Source: Comamonadaceae bacterium OH2545_COT-014
GTDB taxonomy: Bacteria; Pseudomonadota; Gammaproteobacteria; Burkholderiales; Burkholderiaceae_C
Assembly: GCA_003859965.1 (NCBI GenBank)
Contig: RQYR01000019.1
Coordinates: 1-59,314, forward strand
DNA length: 59,314 bases
Direction: 5' to 3'
Positions 27,858 through 37,090 of the stretch are shown piece by piece. The first letter of the stretch is position 1; every line of letters starts with the position of its first letter. Both the position numbers and the translations under genes were made by a program. The notes below the pieces were generated by a model that saw only the letters and a list, made by a program, of their open reading frames with translations, did no database searches and was not told the origin of the DNA.

Positions 27858-28023
27858 AGGGCGTGACTCGGTAGCGTGAAGCAAGGCAGCCCTTTCCTGG
27901 GCCGCAAAAAAACCCGGTATTTTCGCCCCTTTTCATGGCCTGCCGCTGCCCTTTTTCCGCCTCTCACGGTTCTTGCACTGCATGGCAGGCAGGGGACAAG
28001 CAAGGCACGCGCACACTTTCTCA

Positions 28024-28088
28024 AAGCCGGTTCCCAGTCTGGGCGCGGGCGGGCGAGTACCCGCCGCACCGGGATTTTCAACAGGCCC
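28024..28088. repeat. 65-bp MITE-like element, copy 5, with TCA target duplication
   Basis: Left end AAGCCGGTTC (28024-28033) followed by AGTCTGGGCGCGGGCGGGC, aligning with the left end of copy 3 (about 25 of 33 positions). Right end TTCAACAGGCCC (28077-28088) preceded by GGGATTT as in copy 1 reversed. The triplet TCA flanks both sides (28021-28023 and 28089-28091). The right TCA is the TGA stop codon of the SDR gene on the minus strand. Confidence 0.6.
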
Positions 28089-28886
28089 TCAGAACACCCC
28101 CGGAAAAGCGCCGCCGTCCGCCAGCAGGTTCTGCCCCGTGATATAGCCCGCCTGCACACTGCACAGAAAGGCGCAGATGGCGCCAAACTCCGCTGTCGTG
28201 CCAAAACGGCCCGCCGGTATCTGCGCCTGCTGCGCGCTGCGCACGGTGGCCGTGCTCTGGCCGCTTCGCCGGGCGGCCGCTTCGAAGGTGGCGGCCAGCC
28301 GGTCGGTGTCGAACTTGCCGGGCAGCAGGTTATTGATAGTCACGCCGCGCGCGGCCAGCGCCGGGTTGCGCGCCAGCCCGGCCACAAATCCGGTCAGCCC
28401 GCTGCGCGCGCCGTTGGACAGGCCGAGGATGTCAATCGGCGCTTTCACGGCGCTGGAGGTGATGTTCACCACGCGCCCGAAGCCGCGTTCGGCCATGCCA
28501 TCGACCGTGGCCTTCATCAGCTCGATGGGGGTGAGCATGTTGGCCTCCACCGCCTGCAGCCAGGCGGCGCGGTCCCAATCACGGAAATCGCCCGGCGGCG
28601 GGCCGCCCGCGTTGGTGACCACGATGTCGAACGCCGCGCGCCGCGCGAACACGGCGGCCCGACCTTGCGGCGTGGTGATGTCTTGCGCAAGAAAATCAAC
28701 GCTGGCGCCCGTTTCATGCGCAATGGCTGCTCTTATTTCAGAAGCAGCCTGGGCCAGCGCCGGCTCACCGCGCGCGACCATGAACACATGCACGCCCTCG
28801 CGCGCCAGCGCTTCGGCGCAGCCACGGCCCAAGCCTTTGCTGGCGCCGCAGACGAGCGCCCATTTGCCGGAAATTCCGAGATTCAT
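28089..28886 (-). CDS. SDR family oxidoreductase with atypical catalytic site
   Basis: 265 residues. Rossmann cofactor motif GASKGLGRG (14-22), NAGG near 91-94, active-site Ser in NITSS, and C-terminal GQNLLADGGAFPG. The canonical YxxxK is not present: the position reads ILGLSNGARSG, with Leu for Tyr and Asn for Lys. A subset of FabG-like SDRs carries this SN-x-AR pattern, so the enzyme may use a different mechanism or be non-catalytic. Annotated as 3-oxoacyl-ACP-reductase-like in many genomes, but its substrate is not known. Its stop codon coincides with the flank of the repeat element at 28024. Confidence 0.85.
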   Translation of the reverse strand: MNLGISGKWALVCGASKGLGRGCAEALAREGVHVFMVARGEPALAQAASEIRAAIAHETGASVDFLAQDITTPQGRAAVFARRAAFDIVVTNAGGPPPGDFRDWDRAAWLQAVEANMLTPIELMKATVDGMAERGFGRVVNITSSAVKAPIDILGLSNGARSGLTGFVAGLARNPALAARGVTINNLLPGKFDTDRLAATFEAAARRSGQSTATVRSAQQAQIPAGRFGTTAEFGAICAFLCSVQAGYITGQNLLADGGAFPGVF

Positions 28887-29128
28887 GATGAAAATGTTTT
28901 TCTTTCAGGGTCAGTTCTCGCCATCGCCGCGAAGTGCGGTCGCCCGGGCGCAGGATGGGTTGCAAGGCGCCCAACGCGGCCCATCGCCCGTGATTGCCGT
29001 GCCACCGGCCAGTTTTGCTTGCGCAGCAGAGCTGCCCGATTTCCGGGGATGGGCGCGGCGCGAGAATTTTGAAGACAGGCTCCGCGCTTGGCAATCCATG
29101 CCGTGATGCCCCCAGCCGCCCCCGGTGG

Positions 29129-30544
29129 TCATGGCACCGGGCGGGAAACAGCAGGCGCCTGCTGCAACCAGCGGCGCATGGCTTGCGCGGCCCAGGCGCC
29201 GCTGGCCATGCTGGCCGTGAGCAGGTAGCCGCCGGTGGGCGCTTCCCAGTCCAGCATTTCGCCCGCGCAGAACAGGCCGGGCCAGTGGCGCAGCATGAGG
29301 CCGCTGTCCAGCGCCTCAAAGCGCACGCCGCCTGCGGTGCTGATGGCCTCTGGCACGGGGCGGGGCGCGGCCAGCGGCACGGGCAGCGCCTTGATGGCGG
29401 CGGCCAGGCGGGGCGCGTCGCGCAGCGCGTCAGGGGGCAGCAGTTCGTGCAGCAGCGCGGTTTTGATGCCGTCCAGCTTCAGGCGTCGCCTGAGGTGGCT
29501 GGCCAGGCTTTGCTTGCCGCGGTCGGCCTGCAGGGCGGCCAGCACTTGCGCGGGCGCGCGGTCAGGCAGCAGGTCGAGCCAGAAGGTAGCCTGGCCCTGC
29601 GCGGCAATGGCATCGCGCAGCAGGTGGCTGGCGGCGTAAATCAGGCTGCCTTCCACACCGGTGGCCGTGGCCACGAATTCGCCGCGCCGCGCCAGCGCCG
29701 TGCCGCCCTGCGGCCCCGGCACGCGGATGGCGACGGACTTGAACGGCTGGCCGGCGAAGCGTTGGGCGAAAAAAGGCGACCAGCCGGTGCGGCCCTGCGT
29801 GCCCGCGTGCGCCGCCACGTCAAAGCCGCAATTGGCCGCAAGCAGCGGCGCCACGGGCACGCCTTGCGCGCCCAGCCAGTGCGCCCAGGCGCCATCAGAC
29901 CCCAGGCGCGGCCAGCTCGCGCCGCCCAGGGCCAGAAGCGCGGCCTGGGCGCGCACCTGGCGCGGACCATCGGGCGTTTCAAAGCAAAAAAGGCTTCCAG
30001 GGCAGTCCCCTTCTGCCCAAGGCGCTCCTTTTTTTATAGCTACTGGTTGCGCGCCCACACAGCGGTGCCGCATGTGAAAGCGCACGGCCCCACCGCCGGG
30101 GGCGGGGTGACGCAGCCGGTGCAGCCAGGCGCGCAGCAGCGGGGCGGCTTTCATCTCGGACGGAAACACGCGGCCTGAACTGCCCACGAAGGTCTGGACG
30201 CCCAGCCCGGCGGCCCAGGCGCGCAGCGCTTCGGGCCCCAGCGCGTCCAGCCACGGCGCCACTTGCGCCTGCCGCGCGCCATAGCGGCTGATGAAGGCGG
30301 GCAGCGCCTCGCTGTGCGTGAGGTTCAGCCCGCCCTTGCCCGCCAGCAGGAACTTGCGGCCCGCCGACGGCATGGCGTCAAACACGTCCACCGCCAGCCC
30401 GGCGGCGGACAGCGCTTCGGCCGCCATCAGCCCCGCAGGCCCCGCGCCAATGATGGCGATGGCCACGGTGGTGGCAGACGGTTCGGCGGATTCGGCAGGT
30501 TCAGAAACGGTGCGGGGGGAGGAGCCAGGCACGGCAGCGGTCAT
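29129..30544 (-). CDS. BaiN/HI0933-like NAD(P)/FAD-dependent flavoprotein (TIGR03862 type)
   Basis: 471 residues. N-terminal FAD-binding IAIIGAGPAGLMAAEAL (~29-45), then SAGRKFLLAGKGGLNLTHSE, a family hallmark. LLALGGASWPRLGSDGAWA and the C-terminal STAGGVRFEALDSGLM, GLFCAGEMLDWEAPTGGYLL complete the fold. Substrate unknown for this subgroup. The segment PVAIKKGAPWAEGD (about residues 168-181) is encoded by an ATAGC-core repeat, probably a surface-loop insertion. The ~25-residue polar N-terminus before the FAD motif suggests the true start could be internal, but no other start is clearly better. Confidence 0.88.
   Translation of the reverse strand: MTAAVPGSSPRTVSEPAESAEPSATTVAIAIIGAGPAGLMAAEALSAAGLAVDVFDAMPSAGRKFLLAGKGGLNLTHSEALPAFISRYGARQAQVAPWLDALGPEALRAWAAGLGVQTFVGSSGRVFPSEMKAAPLLRAWLHRLRHPAPGGGAVRFHMRHRCVGAQPVAIKKGAPWAEGDCPGSLFCFETPDGPRQVRAQAALLALGGASWPRLGSDGAWAHWLGAQGVPVAPLLAANCGFDVAAHAGTQGRTGWSPFFAQRFAGQPFKSVAIRVPGPQGGTALARRGEFVATATGVEGSLIYAASHLLRDAIAAQGQATFWLDLLPDRAPAQVLAALQADRGKQSLASHLRRRLKLDGIKTALLHELLPPDALRDAPRLAAAIKALPVPLAAPRPVPEAISTAGGVRFEALDSGLMLRHWPGLFCAGEMLDWEAPTGGYLLTASMASGAWAAQAMRRWLQQAPAVSRPVP
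30023..30045. repeat. ATAGC-core repeat inside the flavoprotein gene
   Basis: CTCC, seven T, then ATAGCTA, close to the copy at 5962-5976. It is translated in frame on the minus strand as part of PVAIKKGA and is visibly more AT-rich than its surroundings. Confidence 0.45.
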
Positions 30545-30705
30545 GAGATGGCGGCGGAGGTCAGGCGAAAGTCAGGCGGGGGCGGCCGGTCACCCAAAAA
30601 GCCCGGCGCGGCAGACCCGATTGTGGCGGCTGCCGCCGTGCGCCGGTGGCGGGCGCAGCGGCACAAGCGCGGCCAGCGGGCCATTGCGGCGACAATTGGG
30701 CCGCC

Positions 30706-31785
30706 ATGCAAGCCTTTCTCCGCCAGCAGCTCGCGCGCTATGCCGAGCGCCTTTCCGAACTCGACTTCCTGCTCTCGCGGCCCGACATCATGGCCGACAT
30801 GGGGCAGTTCATGAAGCTCTCGCGCGAACACACCGAAGTGTCGGCCGTGGCGGAGCGTTGGCAACGCTTTCAGCAGCGCGAGGCCGACCTGGCCGCCGCG
30901 CGCGAGCTGCTGCAAGATGCCGACATGGCCGAGATGGCGCATGAGGAAATCGCCGCCTGCGAGCGCGAGCTGGCCACGCTGGCCGCCGAGCTGCAGCGCC
31001 TGCTGCTGCCCAAGGATCCGGACGATGCGCGCAACGCCTTCGTGGAAATCCGCGCGGGCACGGGCGGTGATGAATCGGCGCTGTTCGCCGGTGACCTGGC
31101 GCGCATGTACACGCGCTATGCCGACGCGCAGGGCTGGCGCACGGAAATCATGAGCGAATCCCCCGCCGAGCTGGGCGGCTACAAGGAAGTGGTGCTGCGC
31201 GTGGAGGGCGATGGCGCGTATGGCCGGCTGCGCTTCGAGTCCGGCGGCCACCGCGTGCAGCGCGTGCCGGTCACGGAAACGCAGGGCCGCATCCACACCA
31301 GCGCCGCCACCGTGGCCGTGATGCCCGAGCCGGACGAGGCCGAGGCCATCACGCTGAACCCGGCGGACTTGCGCATCGACACCTTCCGCGCCAGCGGCGC
31401 GGGGGGCCAGCACATCAACAAGACGGATTCGGCGGTGCGCGTGGTGCACCTGCCCACCGGCATCGTGGCCGAATGCCAGGACGGCCGCAGCCAGCACAGC
31501 AACAAGGCCAAGGCGCTGCAGGTGCTGCAAGCGCGCCTGCAGGAAAAAGAACGCAGTGAACGCGCCGCCAAAGAAGCCGCCACGCGCAAGGGGCTGATTG
31601 GCTCGGGCGACCGCAGCGACCGCATCCGCACCTACAACTTCCCGCAGGGGCGGTTGACGGATCACCGCATCAACCTCACGCTCTACAAGCTGAACGCGGT
31701 GATGGAAGGCGAGCTGCAAGACGTGATTTGCGCCCTGCAAGCCGCGCGCGAGGCCGAGCAGATGGCCGATCTGCAAACCGGCTGA
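30706..31785 (+). CDS. prfA: Peptide chain release factor 1
   Basis: Recognises UAA and UAG stop codons and triggers peptidyl-tRNA hydrolysis. 359 residues with the catalytic GGQ at 233-235 ([15 protein letters not shown]) and the PxT anticodon-like motif as PVT in [10 protein letters not shown], which marks RF1 and not RF2. Start at 30706 (MQAFLRQQL) is the family N-terminus. The usual partners hemA and prmC are not adjacent; instead it is followed by a repeat-bearing spacer. Confidence 0.97.
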   Translation: MQAFLRQQLARYAERLSELDFLLSRPDIMADMGQFMKLSREHTEVSAVAERWQRFQQREADLAAARELLQDADMAEMAHEEIAACERELATLAAELQRLLLPKDPDDARNAFVEIRAGTGGDESALFAGDLARMYTRYADAQGWRTEIMSESPAELGGYKEVVLRVEGDGAYGRLRFESGGHRVQRVPVTETQGRIHTSAATVAVMPEPDEAEAITLNPADLRIDTFRASGAGGQHINKTDSAVRVVHLPTGIVAECQDGRSQHSNKAKALQVLQARLQEKERSERAAKEAATRKGLIGSGDRSDRIRTYNFPQGRLTDHRINLTLYKLNAVMEGELQDVICALQAAREAEQMADLQTG

Positions 31786-32177
31786 CAGCCGGCGGCGCTA
31801 TACGCGGGCGTGGCGTGCCCGGTTGCCAAAGCAGAAGCCGGCCACGAAACGAACCGCCCAGGGGGCCATCCATGCCCACTCGCTGCGATTCTTGCTAGAG
31901 CGGTTTCGATTCTGATGAAGACATTTCCTGCAAGCGCGGCCTGTTCTCGTCATACCCGCGAAGGCGGATGTCCAGTCGCGGCGCTGACAGGGGCGGCGCT
32001 GCCGTTTACCAATCCCTCTCGTGCGCAAGGGTGGCGCTGGATGCCCGCCTTCGCGGGCATGACGAGAGCGACCTGCGAGATGGCGGTGCCAGTCAGCGCC
32101 CAAGTCTTGGATTTGTCAACGTTCGAGCAGAACACGCCCTAATGCGGCCCCAAGGGCGGCGCGCCGCCACCGTGGCG
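31786..32177. other. 392-bp prfA-ihfB convergent spacer
   Basis: Contains the 121-bp inverted-repeat element at 31946-32066. The rest shows no ORF or RNA gene I can support. Confidence 0.6.
31946..32066. repeat. 121-bp inverted-repeat element of the CGTCAT-CCCGCGAAGGCGGG type
   Basis: The 30-bp arms are 31946-31975 (starts CTCGTCATACCCGCGAAGG) and 32037-32066 (ends GCGGGCATGACGAG). They are imperfectly complementary, about 27 of 30 paired. This sequence type is a well-known dispersed repeat of beta- and gamma-proteobacteria, usually noncoding and found between convergent genes as here. Confidence 0.8.
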
Positions 32178-32513
32178 TCACGCAGAAGCCGGGGGCTTGT
32201 GGTTGGCTGGCGGGGGCATTTCAGCGCCGGCGGGCAAGGCGCTCACGGCCTCGCGCAAGGCTTTGCCCGGCTTGAAGTGGGGCACGCGGCGTTCGGGAAT
32301 CTGCACGCTTTCGCCCGTGCGCGGATTGCGGCCCAGGCGCGGCGGACGGCGGCTGATGGAAAAGCTGCCGAAACCGCGGATTTCGATGCGATGGCCGCGC
32401 ACCAGCGCATCGCTCATGGCGTCGAGCATGGTCTTGACGGCGGCGTCGGCGTCTTTTTGCGTGAGCTGGCCGAAACGGCTGGCCAGCAACTCCACCAGAT
32501 CGGATCGGGTCAT
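32178..32513 (-). CDS. ihfB: Integration host factor subunit beta
   Basis: DNA-bending HU-family protein; with IhfA it shapes promoters (including sigma-54 promoters), replication origins and recombination sites. 111 residues: [25 protein letters not shown], and the beta-arm GRNPRTG. The C-terminal tail [12 protein letters not shown] is slightly longer than in E. coli. Start at 32513 is conserved; no clear Shine-Dalgarno precedes it. Follows rpsA in the standard order, with a terminator-like hairpin in between. Confidence 0.96.
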   Translation of the reverse strand: MTRSDLVELLASRFGQLTQKDADAAVKTMLDAMSDALVRGHRIEIRGFGSFSISRRPPRLGRNPRTGESVQIPERRVPHFKPGKALREAVSALPAGAEMPPPANHKPPASA

Positions 32514-32536
32514 GGGATGTGTGGATTGCCGTGAAT

Positions 32537-32579
32537 GAAAAACGCGGCCCGCCTGCATTGCTGAAAGCGGAACCGCGTT
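32537..32579 (-). terminator. Attenuator-like hairpin between rpsA and ihfB
   Basis: On the minus strand AACGCGG (32579-32573) pairs with CCGCGTT (32547-32541), with an inner CCGC/GCGG pair, followed by TTTT (32540-32537). It lies only 24 nt before the ihfB start, leaving little room for a separate promoter. Confidence 0.6.
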
Positions 32580-32641
32580 CAAAAAAGCCCCGGCCACGGG
32601 CCGCCCCGGATGGAGCGGCCTTGACGGCCGGCGGGTTGACG

Positions 32642-34330
32642 TTACTTGCTGTCGCTGTTGTCCAGCTTGGCGCGCAGCAGGGCGCCCAGGCTGGTGGTGC
32701 CGGCATGTTCGCGGGCGGACTGCTGGCTGAGCGACTGCATGGCCTCATGCTGGTCGGCGGCGTCCTTGGCCTTGACCGACAGCTGGATGCTGCGGTTCTT
32801 GCGGTCAACGTTGATGACCACGGCGGTCACCTCGTCGCCCACCTTCAGCACCTGGCTGGCGTCTTCCACGCGATCCTGGCTGATTTCGGAAGCGCGCAGG
32901 TAGCCCGTCACGTCGTTGCCCAGGTCGATCTCGGCGCCCTTGGCATCCACGGTCTTGACCTTGCCCGTCACGGTCTGGCCCTTGTCATTGACAGTGACGA
33001 AGGTGGTGAAGGGATCCTGGTCGAGCTGCTTGATACCCAGGCTGATGCGCTCGCGGTCCACGTCCACGGCCAGCACGATGGCCTCGACTTCCTGGCCCTT
33101 CTTGTAGTTGCGCACAGCGGCTTCGCCCGGCTCGTTCCAGCTCAGGTCGGACAGGTGCACCAGGCCGTCGATGCCCGCGGCCAGACCCACGAACACGCCG
33201 AAGTCGGTGATGGACTTGATGGGGCCCTTCACGCGGTCGCCGCGCTTGGTGTTCTGCGCGAATTCCTGCCAGGGGTTGGCCTTGCACTGCTTCATGCCCA
33301 GGCTGATGCGGCGCTTGTCCTCGTCGATTTCGAGGATCATCACTTCCACTTCGTCGCCCAGGGAAACGACCTTGCCGGGAGCCACGTTCTTGTTGGTCCA
33401 GTCCATTTCGGAAACGTGCACCAGGCCTTCGATGCCCGGCTCCAGCTCAACGAAGGCGCCGTAGTCGGCGATGTTGGTGACCTTGCCGAACATGCGCGTG
33501 CCGGAGGGGTAGCGGCGGCTCACGCCCAGCCACGGATCGTCGCCCATTTGCTTCAGGCCCAGGCTGACGCGGTTTTTCTCGGCGTCGAACTTGAGGATCT
33601 TGGCCGTGATTTCCTGGCCAGCCTGCACCACCTCGCTGGGGTGGCGCACGCGGCGCCAGGCCATGTCGGTGATGTGCAGCAGGCCGTCGATGCCGCCCAG
33701 ATCCACAAAGGCGCCGTACTCGGTGATGTTCTTGACCACGCCGTTGACGATGGCGCCTTCCTTGAGCGTTTCGAGCAGCTTGGCGCGGTCTTCGCCCATG
33801 CTGGCTTCCACCACGGCGCGGCGGCTCAGCACCACGTTGTTGCGCTTGCGGTCGAGCTTGATGACCTTGAACTCCAGGGTCTTGTTCTCGTAGGGCGTCA
33901 GGTCCTTGGTGGGGCGCGTGTCCACCAGCGAGCCGGGCAGGAAGGCGCGGATGCCGTTGACCATCACGGTCAGGCCGCCCTTGACCTTGCCGGTGGTGGT
34001 GCCGGTGACGAAGTCGCCGGATTCGAGCGCCTGCTCCAGCGCCAGCCACGAGGCCAGGCGCTTGGCGGTGTCACGGCTCAGGATGGTGTCGCCGTAGCCG
34101 TTCTCGATCGAGCCGATGGCCACGGGCACGAAGGCGCCGGGTTCGACCTCGATCTCGCCCTGGTCGTTCTTGAATTCGTCGATGGGCACATAGGCCTCGG
34201 ACTTGAGGCCCGCGTTCACAACGACGAAGTTGTGCTCGATGCGCACGACTTCGGCGGTGATGACTTCGCCCGGGCGCATTTCGGTGCGCTGCAACGATTC
34301 TTCAAACAGGGCGGCAAAAGATTCAGACAT
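32642..34330 (-). CDS. rpsA: 30S ribosomal protein S1
   Basis: Largest ribosomal protein; unwinds and captures mRNA on the 30S subunit. 562 residues with six S1/OB repeats (roughly 20-90, 105-175, 190-260, 275-350, 360-440, 450-525), recognisable by recurring GxVxxIxxFGAFV-like units such as [16 protein letters not shown] and [18 protein letters not shown]-terminus [10 protein letters not shown] is typical. AGAGGAA ribosome site before the ATG. A terminator separates it from aroA-cmk, so rpsA has its own promoter. Confidence 0.98.
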   Translation of the reverse strand: MSESFAALFEESLQRTEMRPGEVITAEVVRIEHNFVVVNAGLKSEAYVPIDEFKNDQGEIEVEPGAFVPVAIGSIENGYGDTILSRDTAKRLASWLALEQALESGDFVTGTTTGKVKGGLTVMVNGIRAFLPGSLVDTRPTKDLTPYENKTLEFKVIKLDRKRNNVVLSRRAVVEASMGEDRAKLLETLKEGAIVNGVVKNITEYGAFVDLGGIDGLLHITDMAWRRVRHPSEVVQAGQEITAKILKFDAEKNRVSLGLKQMGDDPWLGVSRRYPSGTRMFGKVTNIADYGAFVELEPGIEGLVHVSEMDWTNKNVAPGKVVSLGDEVEVMILEIDEDKRRISLGMKQCKANPWQEFAQNTKRGDRVKGPIKSITDFGVFVGLAAGIDGLVHLSDLSWNEPGEAAVRNYKKGQEVEAIVLAVDVDRERISLGIKQLDQDPFTTFVTVNDKGQTVTGKVKTVDAKGAEIDLGNDVTGYLRASEISQDRVEDASQVLKVGDEVTAVVINVDRKNRSIQLSVKAKDAADQHEAMQSLSQQSAREHAGTTSLGALLRAKLDNSDSK

Positions 34331-34437
34331 GAAGTTTCCTCTGGCGCGAACACAGGTTTCACGACGGCCCCATTGCCATCGTTTCCATAGCTGGTTGCGC
34401 AGGTGTGGTGCGGAATTTCCGCGAAGGCTGGTTGCAC

Positions 34438-34464
34438 AAAACCGCCAGAACCAGGGTCTGGCGG
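34438..34464 (-). terminator. Terminator between aroA-cmk and rpsA
   Basis: CCGCCAGA (34464-34457 on the minus strand) pairs with TCTGGCGG (34449-34442), 7-nt loop, then TTTT (34441-34438). Confidence 0.75.
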
Positions 34465-34489
34465 GACGAAAAGGCAGCCCGCTGGCCGG

Positions 34490-36571
34490 TCAGGCACGGG
34501 CCTGGCTGGCAAAGGGCTGCCGCGCCTGCCACCAGCTCAAAACCTGCTCCACCGATTGCGCGATGGAAAGATGCGAGTTGTCCAGCAGCAAGGCGTCTTG
34601 CGCGGGCTTCAGGGGGGCGGCGCTGCGGGATGAATCCCGCGCGTCGCGCGCCTCCAAGTCCGCGCGAAGGCGCGTGATGTTAGCGGAAATCCCCTTGGAA
34701 ATCAATTGCTTATAGCGGCGCTCGGCGCGCTGCTCGGCGCTCGCGGTCAGGTAGACCTTGAGCGGCGCCCCGGGGAAGATGACGGTGCCCATGTCCCGCC
34801 CGTCGGCCACCAAGCCTGGCAGGCAGGCAAAGCTGCGCTGCCATTGCAGCAGGGCGGCGCGCACGGCGGGCAGGGCGGAGATGCGCGAGGCGTCCATGCC
34901 CGCCTGTTCGGTGCGGATGGCCTCGCTCACGTCGCGCCCGTCCAGCCACACACGCCCCTGCGCGTCAAAGCGCAGCGGCAGGCGGGCGGCGATGGCGGCC
35001 AGCGCGGCCTCGGCCGCGCTGCCGGGGGCGATGTCCTGGGCCGCCGGTTCCGGCAAGGCGCCGGCCTGGCGCGCGGCCAGCGCGGCCACGCGGTAGAGCG
35101 CGCCCGAGTCCAGGTAGTGGTAGCCCAGGCGCGCGGCCACGGCGGCGGCCAGGGTGCCTTTGCCGGAGGCGGTGGGGCCGTCGATGCAGATCACGGGCAC
35201 GGCGCCGGCCGGCCGGGCCACGGCCAGCAGGGTTTCGAAATAGTCGGGGAAGGTCTTGGCCACGCATTTGGGGTCTTCAATGCGCACGGGTTGCCCGGCC
35301 GGGTTGAACGCGGCGAGCGAGGCGCACATGGCCATGCGGTGGTCGTCATAGGTGTGCAGGGCGGCGGCCTGCCAGCGGGCAGGCGGGGTGATGCGAATGA
35401 AGTCTGCGCCCTCTTCCACCGCCGCGCCCAGCTTGCGCAGCTCGGCCGCCATGGCGGCGATGCGGTCGGTTTCCTTCACGCGCCAAGAGGCGATGTTGCG
35501 CAGCGTGCTGGGGCCGTTGGCGTAGAGCGCCATGACGGCCAGCGTCATCGCGGCGTCGGGGATGTGGTTGCAGTCCAGGTCGATGGGCGTCAGGGGCTGC
35601 GCGGCGGGGCGCACATGCAGCCAGTGGGGGCCGCCTTCCACCGGCACGCCCATGCGCTGGGCGGCATCGACAAAGCGGATGTCGCCCTGAATGGCCTCCA
35701 GCCCCAGCCCCTCAATGCGCAGCCCCTGCGGGGCGCTGGCGGGGCTGGACAGGGCGGCGGCGGCGATGAAGTAGCTGGCGGACGAGGCATCGGCCTCCAC
35801 ATGCACGGCGCCGGGCGAGCGGTAGCGGCTGCCGGCCGCGATGGTGAAGCGCTGCCACCCTTCGCGCCGCACGGCCACGCCAAAGCGCGCCAGCAGCGCC
35901 AGCGTGATGTGGATGTAGGGCTGCGAGATCAGCTCGCCCTCCACTTCCACCACCACGTCTTTCATGTGCGCGGCCAGCGGCAGCGCCATCAGCAGCGCGG
36001 TGAGGAACTGGCTGGATACGTTGCCGCGCACGCGCACCGGCGCGCCCAGCGCCAGCGGCGGCACACCTTCGGCCTGCGCGATGCGCAGCGGCGGGTAGCC
36101 GGCTTGCCCCAGGTAGTCAATGCGGCAGCCGAGCTGGCGCAGCGCGTCCACCAGGTCGCCAATGGGCCGCTCGCGCATGCGGGCAATGCCATCCAGCTCG
36201 AACGCGCCGCCCAGCAGCGCCAGCGCCGCTGTCAGCGGCCGCATGGCCGTGCCGGCGTTGCCCAGAAACAGGCTGGCCGGTGAACGCGGCGCGCGCCCGC
36301 CCAGGCCGGTGATGCGCACGGGCGCGCCGGTTGCGTCGCCGGCTGCGGCATCGCTGGCGGCCGGTTCTTCCACGCCGCAGCCGATCTGGCGCAGCGCGTC
36401 CAGCATGACCCGCGTGTCGTCTGAAGCCAGCAGGCCGTGCACTTCGGTCACGCCCTCACTCAGCGCGGCCAGCAGCAGCACGCGGTTGGAAATGCTTTTG
36501 GAGCCGGGCAAGCGCACGCTGCCCTGCACGCCGGCCAGGGGAGGAAGGTCTAGAAATTCAGTGCTGAACAT
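34490..36571 (-). CDS. Bifunctional EPSP synthase / cytidylate kinase (AroA-Cmk fusion)
   Basis: 693 residues joining two enzymes that are separate in most bacteria. Residues ~1-450 are 3-phosphoshikimate 1-carboxyvinyltransferase of the shikimate pathway: [10 protein letters not shown] near 20-29, [12 protein letters not shown], and the basic [12 protein letters not shown] segment. Residues ~457-690 are CMP kinase: Walker [10 protein letters not shown] (~463-471), [22 protein letters not shown]. The linker is short (AVARPAG). Such fusions are known in Burkholderiales. Cmk normally lies upstream of rpsA, which holds here. Start at 36571 ([11 protein letters not shown]). Confidence 0.96.
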   Translation of the reverse strand: MFSTEFLDLPPLAGVQGSVRLPGSKSISNRVLLLAALSEGVTEVHGLLASDDTRVMLDALRQIGCGVEEPAASDAAAGDATGAPVRITGLGGRAPRSPASLFLGNAGTAMRPLTAALALLGGAFELDGIARMRERPIGDLVDALRQLGCRIDYLGQAGYPPLRIAQAEGVPPLALGAPVRVRGNVSSQFLTALLMALPLAAHMKDVVVEVEGELISQPYIHITLALLARFGVAVRREGWQRFTIAAGSRYRSPGAVHVEADASSASYFIAAAALSSPASAPQGLRIEGLGLEAIQGDIRFVDAAQRMGVPVEGGPHWLHVRPAAQPLTPIDLDCNHIPDAAMTLAVMALYANGPSTLRNIASWRVKETDRIAAMAAELRKLGAAVEEGADFIRITPPARWQAAALHTYDDHRMAMCASLAAFNPAGQPVRIEDPKCVAKTFPDYFETLLAVARPAGAVPVICIDGPTASGKGTLAAAVAARLGYHYLDSGALYRVAALAARQAGALPEPAAQDIAPGSAAEAALAAIAARLPLRFDAQGRVWLDGRDVSEAIRTEQAGMDASRISALPAVRAALLQWQRSFACLPGLVADGRDMGTVIFPGAPLKVYLTASAEQRAERRYKQLISKGISANITRLRADLEARDARDSSRSAAPLKPAQDALLLDNSHLSIAQSVEQVLSWWQARQPFASQARA

Positions 36572-36609
36572 GGGGCACGGGCGCAGGCGGCCTGCGGCAA
36601 TAAGAGACG

Positions 36610-36660
36610 TTTCAAAAACAATAGCAGCTTGGGCACACCCGGTGTGCCCTGGCGGCATTT
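36610..36660. repeat. ATAGC-core repeat with a 19-bp palindrome
   Basis: TTTCAAAAACAATAGC (36610-36625), then GGGCACACC-C-GGTGTGCCC (36631-36649), a perfect 9-bp inverted repeat with a one-base centre. Lies in the aroA-cmk leader at the breakpoint with the hfl operon. Confidence 0.5.
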
Positions 36661-36717
36661 TCGGCGATGAGTAGGTCGGGCTGCCCCGCGCCATGCAGGG
36701 CGGCGCCCGATCGATTC

Positions 36718-36759
36718 AAAAAAAGGAGCACGCAAGCCTGATGGAGCATGCCATCAGGC
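36718..36759 (-). terminator. Terminator-like hairpin after the DUF2065 gene
   Basis: GCCTGATGG (36759-36751 on the minus strand) pairs with CCATCAGGC (36744-36736) around 6 nt; a T7 run follows 11 nt later (36724-36718). It is the only candidate end for the long minus-strand operon. Confidence 0.45.
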
Positions 36760-36817
36760 CCGACTGGATTCTCAACCACGCCTGCCCGGCGCCCTGCGCG
36801 GCGATTGGCGCCGAGCC

Positions 36818-37006
36818 CTAGCGCGCCAGCCACAGCAAGGCCATGCCCAGCGCCAAGCTGACGAAGCCCTGAAAGCGGATCTGGTGATCACCCAGTTTCA
36901 CGATTTCGGTGAACACGCGCCGCCAGAACGCAGGGGCGATGAAAGGCAGCAGCCCTTCAAGAATGAACGCCAGGGCCAGGGCCGAGAAGAAAGTGCCGAA
37001 ATCCAT
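36818..37006 (-). CDS. DUF2065 family small membrane protein
   Basis: 62 residues with two hydrophobic segments (about 5-22 and 42-60; FFSALALAFILEGLLPFI and FVSLALGMALLWLA). The family is conserved directly downstream of hflC in many proteobacteria, which supports the call; its function is unknown. Start at 37006 (MDFGTFFSAL). Last gene of the hfl part of the operon; hisZ and purA, the usual next genes, are absent. Confidence 0.88.
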   Translation of the reverse strand: MDFGTFFSALALAFILEGLLPFIAPAFWRRVFTEIVKLGDHQIRFQGFVSLALGMALLWLAR

Positions 37007-37090
37007 GCGTGCAAACAAAAGCGAAGCGGAACAAGCCGGGGCAGAAAAAAGCCGGGCGCAAGGCCCGGCCGGGAGAGGGTTCGCGCGGGC

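Noticed and set aside
28725..28760. Possible further ATAGC-core repeat inside the SDR gene
   Set aside because: Only partial similarity (AAATAAGAGCAGCC); below what I would defend without an alignment.
36667..36741. 24-codon plus-strand ORF in the aroA-DUF2065 spacer
   Set aside because: Short, no ribosome site, Arg/Cys/Pro-rich; indistinguishable from chance.
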